A stretch of DNA of 64,000 bases from Phenylobacterium sp. (GTDB taxonomy: Bacteria; Pseudomonadota; Alphaproteobacteria; Caulobacterales; Caulobacteraceae): NCBI RefSeq assembly GCF_030680185.1, contig NZ_JAUXVZ010000035.1, forward strand, positions 62,001 through 126,000, read 5' to 3'. Position 1 is the stretch's first letter. Each line of letters opens with the position of its first letter. Below are positions 35,342-46,396 of this stretch, piece by piece. The notes beneath the pieces are model-generated. The model searched no databases. It was not told the origin of the DNA and worked only from the letters and a program-made list of their open reading frames with translations. The translations under genes were made by a program, and so were the position numbers.

Positions 35342-36493
35342 TTAGGCCTCCACCTCGAAGGTCATGCCCGCATTGGCCCGCAGGCGCTCGACCAGCTTCA
35401 TCCCCATGGCCGCGCCCGGCGTCCAGACACCGCCCGGGGTGTCGGTCGCCTCATTGATCAGGCAGATGGCCGCCTCGCCGATCATCTTGGAGGTGCAGCC
35501 ATAGCCGGGGTCCTTGTCGCCGGTGACGGCCACGCGCATCTGCTCGCCGCCCTCGCCCAGGCCGATGAACAGCACGTCGAAGAAGCCGGTCTCCCGCTCT
35601 TCCTTGCTGGGGCCTTCGCCGGGCTTGGGGCCGCCCTCGGCGCCCAGGGCCGGAGCCGGCGGGGCGTTGGGATCGACCACCACCATCTCGTCATAGACGA
35701 GGTCTTGGCCATAGGCGTGGCCGGTCAGCAGGTTGGAGCGATGGACATTGCGGGTGTTGATCGCCGCCATGACGAACGGGCCGACCGTGGCGCCCAGGTC
35801 GCCGTCCTCCTCCACCTTGTCGCCCCGGGGCTGCTCAGGCCCCTTGAAGCCCGGCGTCAGGGCGAAGGGGTCGATCATCAGGGCCAGCAGGCTGGGGTCC
35901 TTGGACAGGGCCGCCATGGTCGCCTTCAGGCTGGCGGCGGTGCCGCCCGAGAAGCCGCCCTTCATCTTGCGCACGCGCCCCTTCACCCGCGGCAGGGCAT
36001 GGCCGAACTTCGCCTTGGCCTCCTGCGCCAGATAGAAGACGCCGAGCTCAAAGGGAATGGAGTCGAAGCCGCAGGAGAAGACGATCCGCGCGCCGGTCTC
36101 TTTCGCCTTCGCCTCATGGGCGTCGATCATGTGGCGCATCCACACCGGCTCGCCGCAGAGATCGAGATAGTCGGTTCCGGCCTCCACACAGGCCGCGACC
36201 AGGTCGTTTCCGTAGAGCTGATAGGGACCGACGGTGGTGATCACCGCCTTGGTCCGCTCGACCATCGCCTTGAGCGACGCCTTGTCGTCGGCGTCGGCGA
36301 CCACCAGGGGGGTGTCGGCTGGCGCGCCGATCTCGTCGCGGACGGCGGCCAGCTTGTCGGCGCTGCGTCCGGCCATGGCCCACTTTACGTCGCCGTCCAC
36401 GCCGTAGCGTTTGGCCAGGTGCTCGGCCACCAGCCGGCCGGTGAAGCCGGTGGCGCCATAGACGATGATGTCGAACTCGGCGTCTTGTCTCAC
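35342..36493 (-). CDS. saccharopine dehydrogenase-like NAD(P)-binding protein (trans-acting enoyl reductase type)
   Basis: 383 residues from GTG 36493, overlapping the upstream OYE stop (GTGA). The Rossmann motif is IIVYGATGFTGRLVAEHLAK, with CGEPVWMRHMIDAHEAKAKETGARIVFSCGFDSIPFELG further on. This architecture is shared with mycobacterial trans-acting enoyl reductase and eukaryotic SCCPDH, not with true lysine-pathway saccharopine dehydrogenase. It probably reduces a lipid-like or polyketide-like enoyl substrate. Coupling to an old yellow enzyme supports an ene-reduction context. Confidence 0.88.
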   Translation of the reverse strand: MRQDAEFDIIVYGATGFTGRLVAEHLAKRYGVDGDVKWAMAGRSADKLAAVRDEIGAPADTPLVVADADDKASLKAMVERTKAVITTVGPYQLYGNDLVAACVEAGTDYLDLCGEPVWMRHMIDAHEAKAKETGARIVFSCGFDSIPFELGVFYLAQEAKAKFGHALPRVKGRVRKMKGGFSGGTAASLKATMAALSKDPSLLALMIDPFALTPGFKGPEQPRGDKVEEDGDLGATVGPFVMAAINTRNVHRSNLLTGHAYGQDLVYDEMVVVDPNAPPAPALGAEGGPKPGEGPSKEERETGFFDVLFIGLGEGGEQMRVAVTGDKDPGYGCTSKMIGEAAICLINEATDTPGGVWTPGAAMGMKLVERLRANAGMTFEVEA

Positions 36494-37593
36494 AGGGCGT
36501 CCTCCGTCTGGTCCTGGGCCACGAAGCCCGGCCAGTTGTTCATATAGGTGATGAAGCGCGGGCTCAGGCCCTCGGCCGCCAGATGGGCGCGGGTCACCGG
36601 CAGGGCGATGGGCGCAAAATCCGGGTCGGCCTGGACCTTCTGCGGATAGTCGTGGTGCAGAATGGCGGCCCGGCCGATCAGCACATAGTCGGCGCCGGCG
36701 GCCAGGGCCTCGCGGGCCTGGGCGGCGGTCATGATCTTGCCAGCCACGCCCAGGCGCACCTCGCCCCGGGGCAGGTCGGCGAAATAGGACATCAGGCTGC
36801 GGCCCTTAAAGGCGGCTTCCGTCGGCTCCTTGCGCACGTCCCACAGCGACATGTCGAGGAAGTCCAGGGCCGGATGAACCAGCATCTGGGCGGCCAGGTC
36901 GCGGATCTCGGCCAGTTCCAGGCCAAAGCGTTCAGGCGACAGGCGCAGGCCGAGCAGGAAGTCCTCGCCGCAGCGGGCGCGTATGCCCTCGACGATCTCG
37001 ACGATGATCCGGGCGCGGTTTTCGGCCGAGCCGCCATAGGCGTCGGTGCGGCGATTGAGCTCGGGCGAGAGGAACTGGCAGAGGATGTAGCCATGGGCGC
37101 CATGCACCTCGACCCCGTCGAAGCCGGCCGCCTTGGAGCGCTCGGCGCCGGCGATGAAGGCCGCGATCAGCTCGGCGACCTCGGCCTCCGTCAGCGCCCG
37201 CGCGCCGGTCTCGGGATCGTCCGAAGGACAGACCGGCGCCTGGCCGATCAGCTCCTGGGGTGAGCGGTTGCCGGCGTGATGCAGCTGCAGAACCGCCACG
37301 CTGCCCTGCGCCTTGATGGCCGCGGCCAGGCGCGTCAGGCCAGGAAGATGGTCGTCAGAGAAGACGCCCAGCTGGCCGGGAAAGCCCTGGCCGATCTTCT
37401 GGACGTGAGCCGCGCAGGTCATGGTCAGGCCAAAGCCGCCCTTGGCCCGCATCGTCAGCCAGTGGAACTCCTCATCCGAGAGGGTTCCGTCCTCGTGGCT
37501 CTGAGTGTTGGTCAGCGGCGCCAGCATGAAGCGGTTCGGCATGGCCGGGCCGTGGGCGAAGCTGAGGGGCGCAAAGAGGTCGGGCTGGGCCAT
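36490..37593 (-). CDS. old yellow enzyme family NADH:flavin oxidoreductase
   Basis: 367 residues, an FMN TIM barrel. The N-terminus is LFAPLSFAHGPAMPNRFMLAPLTNTQSH. The active-site pair that normally reads H-x-x-H/N is in GVEVHGAHGYILCQFLSPELNRRTDAYGGSAENRARI, the hallmark of the family. Such enzymes reduce activated double bonds or nitro compounds. It overlaps the saccharopine-like reductase gene and has a TGAAC-N3-GTTCA palindrome 22 bases before its start. Confidence 0.92.
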   Translation of the reverse strand: MAQPDLFAPLSFAHGPAMPNRFMLAPLTNTQSHEDGTLSDEEFHWLTMRAKGGFGLTMTCAAHVQKIGQGFPGQLGVFSDDHLPGLTRLAAAIKAQGSVAVLQLHHAGNRSPQELIGQAPVCPSDDPETGARALTEAEVAELIAAFIAGAERSKAAGFDGVEVHGAHGYILCQFLSPELNRRTDAYGGSAENRARIIVEIVEGIRARCGEDFLLGLRLSPERFGLELAEIRDLAAQMLVHPALDFLDMSLWDVRKEPTEAAFKGRSLMSYFADLPRGEVRLGVAGKIMTAAQAREALAAGADYVLIGRAAILHHDYPQKVQADPDFAPIALPVTRAHLAAEGLSPRFITYMNNWPGFVAQDQTEDAL

Positions 37594-37614
37594 GGTCTCG
37601 TCTCCGTCGGCAGG

Positions 37615-37627
37615 TGAACCCTGTTCA
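37615..37627. promoter_or_regulatory. palindrome TGAAC-N3-GTTCA between OYE and quinone reductase genes
   Basis: TGAAC-CCT-GTTCA is a perfect 5-3-5 palindrome in the 140-base divergent region, 22 bases before the OYE start. It shares half-sites and spacing with 29575-29589. It could regulate either or both divergent genes. Confidence 0.5.
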
Positions 37628-37733
37628 TAGACGAGCCCGCCGTCCCCACGAAGGGGCGCCGTGGCGGAAGGCCCGGCTTGTATCCCTCGCCACCGCGGGC
37701 CATCCAGGGGCCAACAGCAATCCTGGAGGTCAC

Positions 37734-38720
37734 ATGCGCGCCGTCTGGTATGACAGAACCGGCCCCGCCCGCGAGGTGCTGCAACTGGGCGAACAGCCCA
37801 AGCCCCAGGCTGGCCAGGGCCAGGTGCTGATCGCGGTGAAGGCCTCAGGGGTCAATCCGTCCGATGTGGGCATGCGGGGCGGCGCGTCCGGCGCGCCCAT
37901 GGCCTATCCGAAGATCATCCCCCATAGCGACGGCGCCGGCGTCGTCGAGGCGGTGGGGCCGGGCGTGTCGCCGGCCTGGGTCGGGCGCCGCGTCTGGTTC
38001 TATAACGGCCAGCGCAACGGCCGGGCCTTCGGGGCGGCGGCGGAATATATCGAGCTGGACGTGGACCTGGTTCGGACCCTGCCTGACGAGGTGTCGTTTG
38101 CGCAGGGCGCCACCCTGGGCATCCCCTGCATGACCGCCCACCGCGCCCTGTTCCTCGCAGGTCCGGTCCAGGGCCGCACCGTGCTGGTGACCGGCGGGGC
38201 CGGAGCCGTAGGCCACTATGCGGTGCAGCTGGCCAAATGGGCCGGCGCGACGGTGATCGCGACGGTGTTCAACGCCGACAAGGCCGAGCGGGCCCGGGCC
38301 GGGGGCGCCGACCACACCATCGATTATCGCCGCGAGGATGTGGCCGCCCGGGTGCGCGACCTGACCGGCGGCCAGGGCGTGCATCACGTGGTCGAGGTGG
38401 ATTTCGGCGGCAACGCCGCGGCCACCCTGGCCAGCGTTAGCCTGAATGGCTCGGTGGCCTATTACGCCACCAAGGGGTCCCGCGAGCCGGCGATCCCCGC
38501 TGGCGTGCTGATGGGGCTGAACCTCTCGATCCACGGGGTCTACCTGCCGGTCAGCCCGCACGAAGCGCGGCGCCGCGCCCAGGCCGATATCACCGCCTGG
38601 ATCGGCACGGGCCAGGCCATCCTGTCGGTCGCCGGGACCTATTCGCTGGAGGATTGCGCCGCGGCCCACGAGGCCGTGGAGGCCGGGACCAAGGTCGGCA
38701 CGGTGGTGGTCGAGCCGTGA
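37734..38720 (+). CDS. NADPH:quinone reductase-like (zeta-crystallin type) oxidoreductase
   Basis: 328 residues from ATG 37734 behind GGAGGT. This is a medium-chain dehydrogenase without zinc ligands. The N-terminal catalytic domain (MRAVWYDRTGPAREVLQLGE...GVNPSDVGMRGG) is followed by the Rossmann motif VLVTGGAGAVGHYAVQLAKWAGA. It probably reduces quinones or enones with NADPH. Its stop overlaps the start of the SnoaL-like gene (GTGA). It is divergent from the OYE gene. Confidence 0.92.
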   Translation: MRAVWYDRTGPAREVLQLGEQPKPQAGQGQVLIAVKASGVNPSDVGMRGGASGAPMAYPKIIPHSDGAGVVEAVGPGVSPAWVGRRVWFYNGQRNGRAFGAAAEYIELDVDLVRTLPDEVSFAQGATLGIPCMTAHRALFLAGPVQGRTVLVTGGAGAVGHYAVQLAKWAGATVIATVFNADKAERARAGGADHTIDYRREDVAARVRDLTGGQGVHHVVEVDFGGNAAATLASVSLNGSVAYYATKGSREPAIPAGVLMGLNLSIHGVYLPVSPHEARRRAQADITAWIGTGQAILSVAGTYSLEDCAAAHEAVEAGTKVGTVVVEP

Positions 38721-39100
38721 CGACGCCCAAGGACGCCATCCTTGCCCGCCGCCGCCTGACCAACAAGCTGATCGCCGCCAGGGACGCCGCCCGCCTGCGG
38801 CCCTTCTTCGATCCCGGCGTGACGGTGATCGTCGGCGATGGCGGGGTGATCAGCGGCGTCGAGGCGGTGATCGCCGCCTTCGCCGCCCAGTTCGCCGACC
38901 CGGACTTCACAGCCTTCGTCCGCACGCCTGAGGCGGTGGAACTGGACGCCGCCGGCGAGCGCGCGGCCGAGCGCGGGACCTGGGTGGCGGTCTCCCGCAG
39001 CCAGGGTGAGCACATCGCCGGCTGGTACCTGGCCGCCTGGACCAAGGTTCGTGGTCAATGGCTGATCGAGAGCGAGACCTTCGTCACCCTGCGGGGGTGA
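38717..39100 (+). CDS. SnoaL/DUF4440-like NTF2-fold protein
   Basis: 127 residues from GTG 38717, overlapping the quinone reductase stop by four bases. It is a short cytoplasmic protein with an N-terminal helix pair (DAILARRRLTNKLIAARDAARLRPFF) and beta strands ending in GWYLAAWTKVRGQWLIESETFVTLRG, the usual DUF4440/SnoaL ending. Catalysis cannot be assigned. The tight coupling suggests it serves the same pathway as the quinone reductase. It overlaps the convergent DsbB-like gene by 17 bases. Confidence 0.8.
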   Translation: MTTPKDAILARRRLTNKLIAARDAARLRPFFDPGVTVIVGDGGVISGVEAVIAAFAAQFADPDFTAFVRTPEAVELDAAGERAAERGTWVAVSRSQGEHIAGWYLAAWTKVRGQWLIESETFVTLRG

Positions 39101-39503
39101 GGTTCTCCGCCGTCGCCGGCTTGCGATAGGCGTAGAGCAGCAGGATCTGGGCGACGATGATGAAGATGGCGGCGCCCGACAGCAGGAAGGCGTCGTCATA
39201 GACCTTGGGCGAGAGGACGAACTCGCCTTTCATCACCTTGCGCCAGCCGTTGAAGTGCTGGGTCGATCCCACCACCAGGCCGAACACCGCCAGGATCGAG
39301 CCCAGATATCGGGTGATCCAGAAGCCGGGATTGGGGGTCAGCATCAGCAGGCCAAGCAGGCCGATCACCGTCCGCTGGGTCCGGCAATAGGGACAGACAT
39401 AGACCATGCCGGTCAGCTCCGCCGTCCAGGTCAGGATGCTGATCGCCACCGCGATCAGGCCCAGCAGGCGCATCCGCCCCGTCCAGAATTCGAGCTGCAG
39501 CAT
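39084..39503 (-). CDS. DsbB-like four-helix membrane protein with a single CxxC pair
   Basis: 139 residues. Four membrane segments: LLGLIAVAISILTWTAELTGM, VIGLLGLLML, YLGSILAVFGLVVGS and AAIFIIVAQILLLYAY. After TM1 comes C37-P-Y-C40-R-T-Q-R44, matching the DsbB quinone-proximal motif C-P-x-C-x-x-Q-R at nearly the same spacing (E. coli C41, C44, R48). The second periplasmic loop, which in DsbB carries the other cysteine pair, has none (NGWRKVMKGEFVLSPKVYDD). It may be a reduced or redirected member of the family, so I do not name it dsbB. No dsbA lies nearby. Confidence 0.7.
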   Translation of the reverse strand: MLQLEFWTGRMRLLGLIAVAISILTWTAELTGMVYVCPYCRTQRTVIGLLGLLMLTPNPGFWITRYLGSILAVFGLVVGSTQHFNGWRKVMKGEFVLSPKVYDDAFLLSGAAIFIIVAQILLLYAYRKPATAENLTPAG

Positions 39504-39530
39504 TGGCGTCCCCCCGGCTTATGCGCACAG

Positions 39531-39544
39531 TGTTACATTGTAAC
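39531..39544 (-). promoter_or_regulatory. palindrome in the DsbB-like gene promoter region
   Basis: GTTAC-ATT-GTAAC (39532-39544) is a perfect 5-3-5 inverted repeat 28 bases before the start codon. It includes TGTTACATT, the same 9-mer as at 35271-35279, and TACAAT on the minus strand could be a -10 element. It is a likely regulator site. Confidence 0.5.
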
Positions 39545-39575
39545 TACAATTGCAACTCGCCGTTGGGTCGGGGGC

Positions 39576-40385
39576 TCAGCCCCGCAGGCGGTGGACCAAG
39601 CGTTTGAACGCCCCAGGACGGGATCTCGGCCGGGCGTCAATCCTGCCGTCGAGGGTGACTTGGGAGGCGAATGCCTTCCGCGAAACCAGCACCTCGATAT
39701 AGGCCGCCCGGATGCCATGGCTCAGGTCGTCAATGGTGTGGATCGTGGTCGACAGGCCACTCGCCTGATCCAGGTAGTCGGCGATGTCATAGCCCCAGTC
39801 GACCGTGACCAGAGAGCCGTCCGGGTCCATGGGATTGCCGTGATACTCGGGGGACGCCAAGTGCTCGATTGAGCCGTCTTCACGCCGGCGCGCCCGACGA
39901 ACCGAGGGGGCGGCCTTGCGGACGATGGGCACGGTGCAGATGTGGAAGCCCCCGGGCTTCAGGGTCCGGCCGATCTCGGAAATGGCCCGGTCCGGCGCGA
40001 ACATGTGTTCGAACACGTCCTGGGTGACGACGATGTCAAAGGTCTCGTCGGCGAAGGTCTGCGCCTCCAGGTCCTCGCTGCGATAGCCGTGCGGATGGGT
40101 CTGGCCCCAGGGCGTGGCCGGGTCGTACTGGGTCGCCACATAGCCGGGACACTGTTCGCGCAGGCGGTTGCTGGACACCGAGCACCCGGAGCTCTCGTGA
40201 ATCGCCAGCTGGCGCCAGTCGGGGGCGAGTTCCGCCAGCACGCGCATCAGCGCGCGCTCCCGCGGGATGGAGCCGCACGCCGAACACTTCAGCCCGTCGC
40301 GCAGCCAGGAATCGGGCGACGAAAAAACGACCTCCTCTTCACACACGGGGCACCGGCCCCGGCATTCCAGGAAGGGGGCGTTCAT
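39576..40385 (-). CDS. class I SAM-dependent methyltransferase with N-terminal zinc ribbon
   Basis: 269 residues; its ATG begins directly after the secA stop codon, so it is read as the distal gene of the secA message. Four cysteines in RCPVCEE and KCSACGS form a probable zinc ribbon (residues 12-37). A type 11 methyltransferase core follows with DIVVTQDVFEHMFAPDRAISEIGRTLKPGGFHICTVP. The SAM-binding first strand is atypical (LAIHESSGCSVSSNRL). The substrate is unknown; similar proteins occur in glycan gene clusters. Confidence 0.85.
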   Translation of the reverse strand: MNAPFLECRGRCPVCEEEVVFSSPDSWLRDGLKCSACGSIPRERALMRVLAELAPDWRQLAIHESSGCSVSSNRLREQCPGYVATQYDPATPWGQTHPHGYRSEDLEAQTFADETFDIVVTQDVFEHMFAPDRAISEIGRTLKPGGFHICTVPIVRKAAPSVRRARRREDGSIEHLASPEYHGNPMDPDGSLVTVDWGYDIADYLDQASGLSTTIHTIDDLSHGIRAAYIEVLVSRKAFASQVTLDGRIDARPRSRPGAFKRLVHRLRG

Positions 40386-43145
<2,760 letters not shown>

Positions 43146-43251
43146 GTGTGGGGGCGTCCGAGAATGCAGTCGATGCGGGGTCGCGGGCGTTTCGCACGGC
43201 GCGCCGTCTGACCTTCGCCTGCCCGGAGTCCCGCTCTTTGAGCGAGGCCGA

Positions 43252-43280
43252 GACTTAAGCAGCGGCCCTCCCAGTGTCAA
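43252..43280 (-). promoter_or_regulatory. sigma-70/73-type promoter of secA
   Basis: On the minus strand TTGACA (43280-43275), a 17-base spacer and TAAGTC (43257-43252) in the context GCTTAAGTC fit the housekeeping consensus. A leader of about 100 bases separates it from the secA start. Confidence 0.6.
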
Positions 43281-43313
43281 CGCAGGCGCGCCATACAGCG
43301 CAGAACAGGGGCC

Positions 43314-45062
43314 TCAGCCTGCGGCTTGGGCAGGCCTGTGACCGGCGCCATCCTGGACCAGGCCGACCATGGTCTGGATCAGGCGGGCCGGCAGGATCGG
43401 CTTGGCCACATGGGCGGTGGCGCCGGCGGCCAGAGACTCGGCCACGTGATGGGTCATGGCGTTGGCCGACAGGGCGATGATGGGGACCGGGGGCGCCGCG
43501 GCGACCCGCTCCAGCGCCCGAATCCGCCGAATGGCGCTCAGACCGTCCAGGACCGGCATCTGCAGATCCATCAGGACGATGTCGAACCGTCCAGGGGCGA
43601 AGGCGTCCAGGCCCTCCTGGCCGTTCTCGGCATAGGTCGCCTGGGCCTGGACCAGTTCGAGGATCATGGCGACGATCCGGCGATTATTGGGATTGTCCTC
43701 GACCACCAGCACCTTCAGGTCCGGGTCATGGCGGGGGGCTGCGGGCTCAGGCCCCGCCCGTCCGGCGTCTGGCGCCCGCCGAGCGCGGAAGGTCGCCTCG
43801 AAGGTTGAGCCCTGGCCGGGCGTCGAGCGCCAGGTGATGGCGCCGTCCATCATCTCGGCGAGCGAACGGGAAATCGCCAGGCCCAGACCCGTGCCGCCGA
43901 ACTGCCGGGTGATCGAGTCGTCCCCCTGCTCGAACCGGTCGAACAGCCGCGCGCCGCGCTCTGGCGTGAAGCCGCAGCCCGTGTCGGTGACCCGCAGGGT
44001 GATCAGCGCATCCTCAGGGCCATCCTCGGCCGAGACATGGAGCGCCACCTCGCCGGCCTCGGTGAACTTCACCGCATTGCTGAGCAGATTGCCGAGGATC
44101 TGGCGCACCCGCAGGCTGTCGCCCTCGAACACGCCGGCTGCGTTTGGATCAATATGCGCGCGGAATCCCAGGCCCTTGGCGTCGGCCTTGGCGGCGAAGA
44201 GATCGATCATGGCGTGCAGCGCAGGCCCGAGATCGAAGGGCTCGCGCTCGATGTCCAGTTGGCCGGCCTCGATCTTGGCGAAGTCCAGCACGTCGTTCAG
44301 TAGCCGCTCCAGCATCCGCCCCGACTGGGCGATCAGCTGGGCCATCTCCTGCTGCCGCGGGGCGAGTTCGGTCATGGCGAGCAGGTCGGCCACCGCCGTG
44401 ACGCCATTGAGCGGCGTGCGGATCTCATGGCTCATATTGGCCAGGAAGCGGGACTTGGCCTCGCTGGCCTCGACGGCGGCCTTGCGGGCGATGTCGGCCG
44501 AGCGCGCGGCGTCGGAAAGACGTCGGCGCTGGGCCGCCGCCAGGGTCTGGGAGACCAGCAGGCTCAGCCGTGAGACCAGCGCGCCGTCCCGGGCGCTGTA
44601 GGCTCCGGGCTGGTGAGAGCAGAGCACCAGCAGGCCGGGACCGGACGCCGCCAGGATGGGCGCGTAGATGCCGGCCCCGGGCAGGGGCGAGAGGCCGTCG
44701 CACTGGCCCCATTCGGGAACGCGGCGATTGTCGGGCGTCACGGCGGCCCGGCCGTGGGCCACGCGGCTGAAGAAGCCGCCGCCGGGCCAGCGCGCGCCCA
44801 CGGCGGCCTGATCGGTGGCGGCGGTGCAGACGAAGCCTTCGCCCTCGGGTTCAAGCACCAGGGCCAGATTGAACGCCACGCTGCGGCTCAGCAGGTCGAA
44901 GACCCGCGCCTGCAAGACAGCCGGATCCTCCTCGCCCTGGAGCGCCTCGAGCCCGCTGAGCACCAGGTCCTGCTCGCGCAGGCGCTCACGCAGGGACGCC
45001 TCGATCTGCTTGGCCGAGGCCAGAGCCTCGCGGAGCTGTTCTTTATCCAGGTCGAGCATCAT
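43314..45062 (-). CDS. soluble hybrid histidine kinase partnered with a FIST protein
   Basis: 582 residues from ATG 45062, overlapping the FIST gene stop by one base (TGATG). Domains: an N-terminal coiled coil (1-40), a GAF-like domain (about 45-175), HisKA with H212 in RFLANMSHEIRTPLNGV, HATPase_c (N box LGNLLSNAVKFTEAG; G boxes DTGCGFTPERG and GGTGLGLAIS), and a C-terminal receiver (VLVVEDNPNNRR; Asp in DIVLMDLQMPVLDG). It has no membrane segment, so input is cytoplasmic and probably arrives through the FIST partner. Output must go via phosphotransfer; no Hpt gene is adjacent. Confidence 0.92.
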   Translation of the reverse strand: MMLDLDKEQLREALASAKQIEASLRERLREQDLVLSGLEALQGEEDPAVLQARVFDLLSRSVAFNLALVLEPEGEGFVCTAATDQAAVGARWPGGGFFSRVAHGRAAVTPDNRRVPEWGQCDGLSPLPGAGIYAPILAASGPGLLVLCSHQPGAYSARDGALVSRLSLLVSQTLAAAQRRRLSDAARSADIARKAAVEASEAKSRFLANMSHEIRTPLNGVTAVADLLAMTELAPRQQEMAQLIAQSGRMLERLLNDVLDFAKIEAGQLDIEREPFDLGPALHAMIDLFAAKADAKGLGFRAHIDPNAAGVFEGDSLRVRQILGNLLSNAVKFTEAGEVALHVSAEDGPEDALITLRVTDTGCGFTPERGARLFDRFEQGDDSITRQFGGTGLGLAISRSLAEMMDGAITWRSTPGQGSTFEATFRARRAPDAGRAGPEPAAPRHDPDLKVLVVEDNPNNRRIVAMILELVQAQATYAENGQEGLDAFAPGRFDIVLMDLQMPVLDGLSAIRRIRALERVAAAPPVPIIALSANAMTHHVAESLAAGATAHVAKPILPARLIQTMVGLVQDGAGHRPAQAAG

Positions 45063-46240
45063 CAGCCGAAGGTCAGGGCCGAGACCATCAGGTTGCCGTG
45101 CCGGTTGCAGCTGTCGACGATCGCGCCCTGCTCGCCGAAGGTGAAGGCGCCGAGGAACGGCGCGCCGGGCATGGCGCGGCGTACCTCTTCGACCACCGCA
45201 TCCATCTGGTCGCGAACATGCAGCATGCAGCCGCCGCAATAGATGATCAGGCCGCCCAGACTTTCGGCGCCGGCCCATCCGCCCATGGCGCAGGCGTCCT
45301 CGACCACCAGGCCGGCCCGTTTGACCAGGGATTCCGGAGAGCCGCGCATCAGGTGCACGACGTCGCCCTCGCTGATGTCGGTGAACAGGGAAAGGTCGCC
45401 GGCCACGCCCAGCAGGGCCGGGTGGGACAGGACGAACATGGGCACGCCCTGGACCTCGGCGGCGACCCGTCCCAGCGGGGTCGGGGTGCTCTTGGCCAGG
45501 ATGGCGCCGGCGCCGCCGACCGCGCCGCAGGTCCAGCCGCCATAGACCTCGCCCGCGGGCCGATGGTCGATCTCCAGAACCTGGCGATCATGGGCGCGGG
45601 TGACCACGCCAAACTTGCCCGTGGGGGCGTAGCCGCTCTGGAAAGCGGCGCCATGTGCCCTGCTGGGGAAGAGGACGGCGATCACCACATGGTCCTGCAG
45701 CACGCCATCGCTGGAAAACTGGCGCCAGGCGCCGGCGATCGCCTCGTCGGCGGAGCTTCCGCCAATGATCGGCGTCTGGGCGCCAATGACGGACTGAACG
45801 CCGGCCAGCACGCCTTCTTCGCAGCCCGGCGGCTGACAGCACCAGACCAGGGTGGGAATCTCGAAGTCCCGCCCGGCGGCGACCAGGGCGCGCTCCACCG
45901 CCGCGGCGCCCGCGACATGGGCGTCCTCGCCCAGGGCCGCCGATCCGACGCCATAGGCGCCCTCGGCGTCGATGAGGCCCAGAACGCCCACTGCGCCATC
46001 CGGCCCGCTATGAAAGCCCTGTTGGGTCATCACCCCCCCGCAGGAGGTGCCGCCGACGATCTGGACGCCGGGCAGATGCGCGCTCAGCGCCGCGATGAGG
46101 GCGGGCTCGGCGCGGTGTTCGGTGGCGTAGAGAACAAGGAGTTGGGGCGCGCCCCCAAGCTGACCGTGCAGGTCGCGGGACGTCTCGAATGCGGCCTGCT
46201 CGGCGCAATCGGCGAGGCTGAAGGCGGTGGCGATCTTCAT
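45062..46240 (-). CDS. FIST domain sensory protein
   Basis: 392 residues from ATG 46240 (GAGG six bases upstream; family members begin like MKIATAFS). ATG 46276 is an alternative. FIST_N covers about residues 20-210 (LLVLYATEHRAEPALIAALSAHLPGVQIVGGTSCGGVM; TPIIGGSSADEA) and FIST_C about 215-385 (DISEGDVVHLMRGSPESL; GGLIIYCGGCMLHVRDQMDAVVEEVRRAMPGAPFLGAFTFGEQG). FIST is a predicted small-ligand (amino-acid-like) sensor domain. Here it is a stand-alone protein translationally coupled to a hybrid kinase. Confidence 0.92.
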   Translation of the reverse strand: MKIATAFSLADCAEQAAFETSRDLHGQLGGAPQLLVLYATEHRAEPALIAALSAHLPGVQIVGGTSCGGVMTQQGFHSGPDGAVGVLGLIDAEGAYGVGSAALGEDAHVAGAAAVERALVAAGRDFEIPTLVWCCQPPGCEEGVLAGVQSVIGAQTPIIGGSSADEAIAGAWRQFSSDGVLQDHVVIAVLFPSRAHGAAFQSGYAPTGKFGVVTRAHDRQVLEIDHRPAGEVYGGWTCGAVGGAGAILAKSTPTPLGRVAAEVQGVPMFVLSHPALLGVAGDLSLFTDISEGDVVHLMRGSPESLVKRAGLVVEDACAMGGWAGAESLGGLIIYCGGCMLHVRDQMDAVVEEVRRAMPGAPFLGAFTFGEQGAIVDSCNRHGNLMVSALTFG

Positions 46241-46345
46241 GACGGCCTCGTGGCGTTCTATCGACGAGATCGTCATCCCAAGCGCCTGGTGCGTTCGGGA
46301 CAGACGAACGAAGACGGAAAACTACCGCAGGACCGGTAAAGGAAG

Positions 46346-46381
46346 TCCTCGGGGCGAAAGCCGCAGCTGTCGCCCCGAGGA
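46346..46381 (-). terminator. terminator hairpin after the thiolase gene
   Basis: TCCTCGGGGCGA (46346-46357) pairs perfectly over 12 bp with TCGCCCCGAGGA (46370-46381), with a 12-base loop. It lies 15 bases after the thiolase stop. The minus-strand sequence following it is only modestly T-rich (ACTTCCTTTACC). Confidence 0.7.
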
Positions 46382-46396
46382 TCCGGTGGTCAGGTC

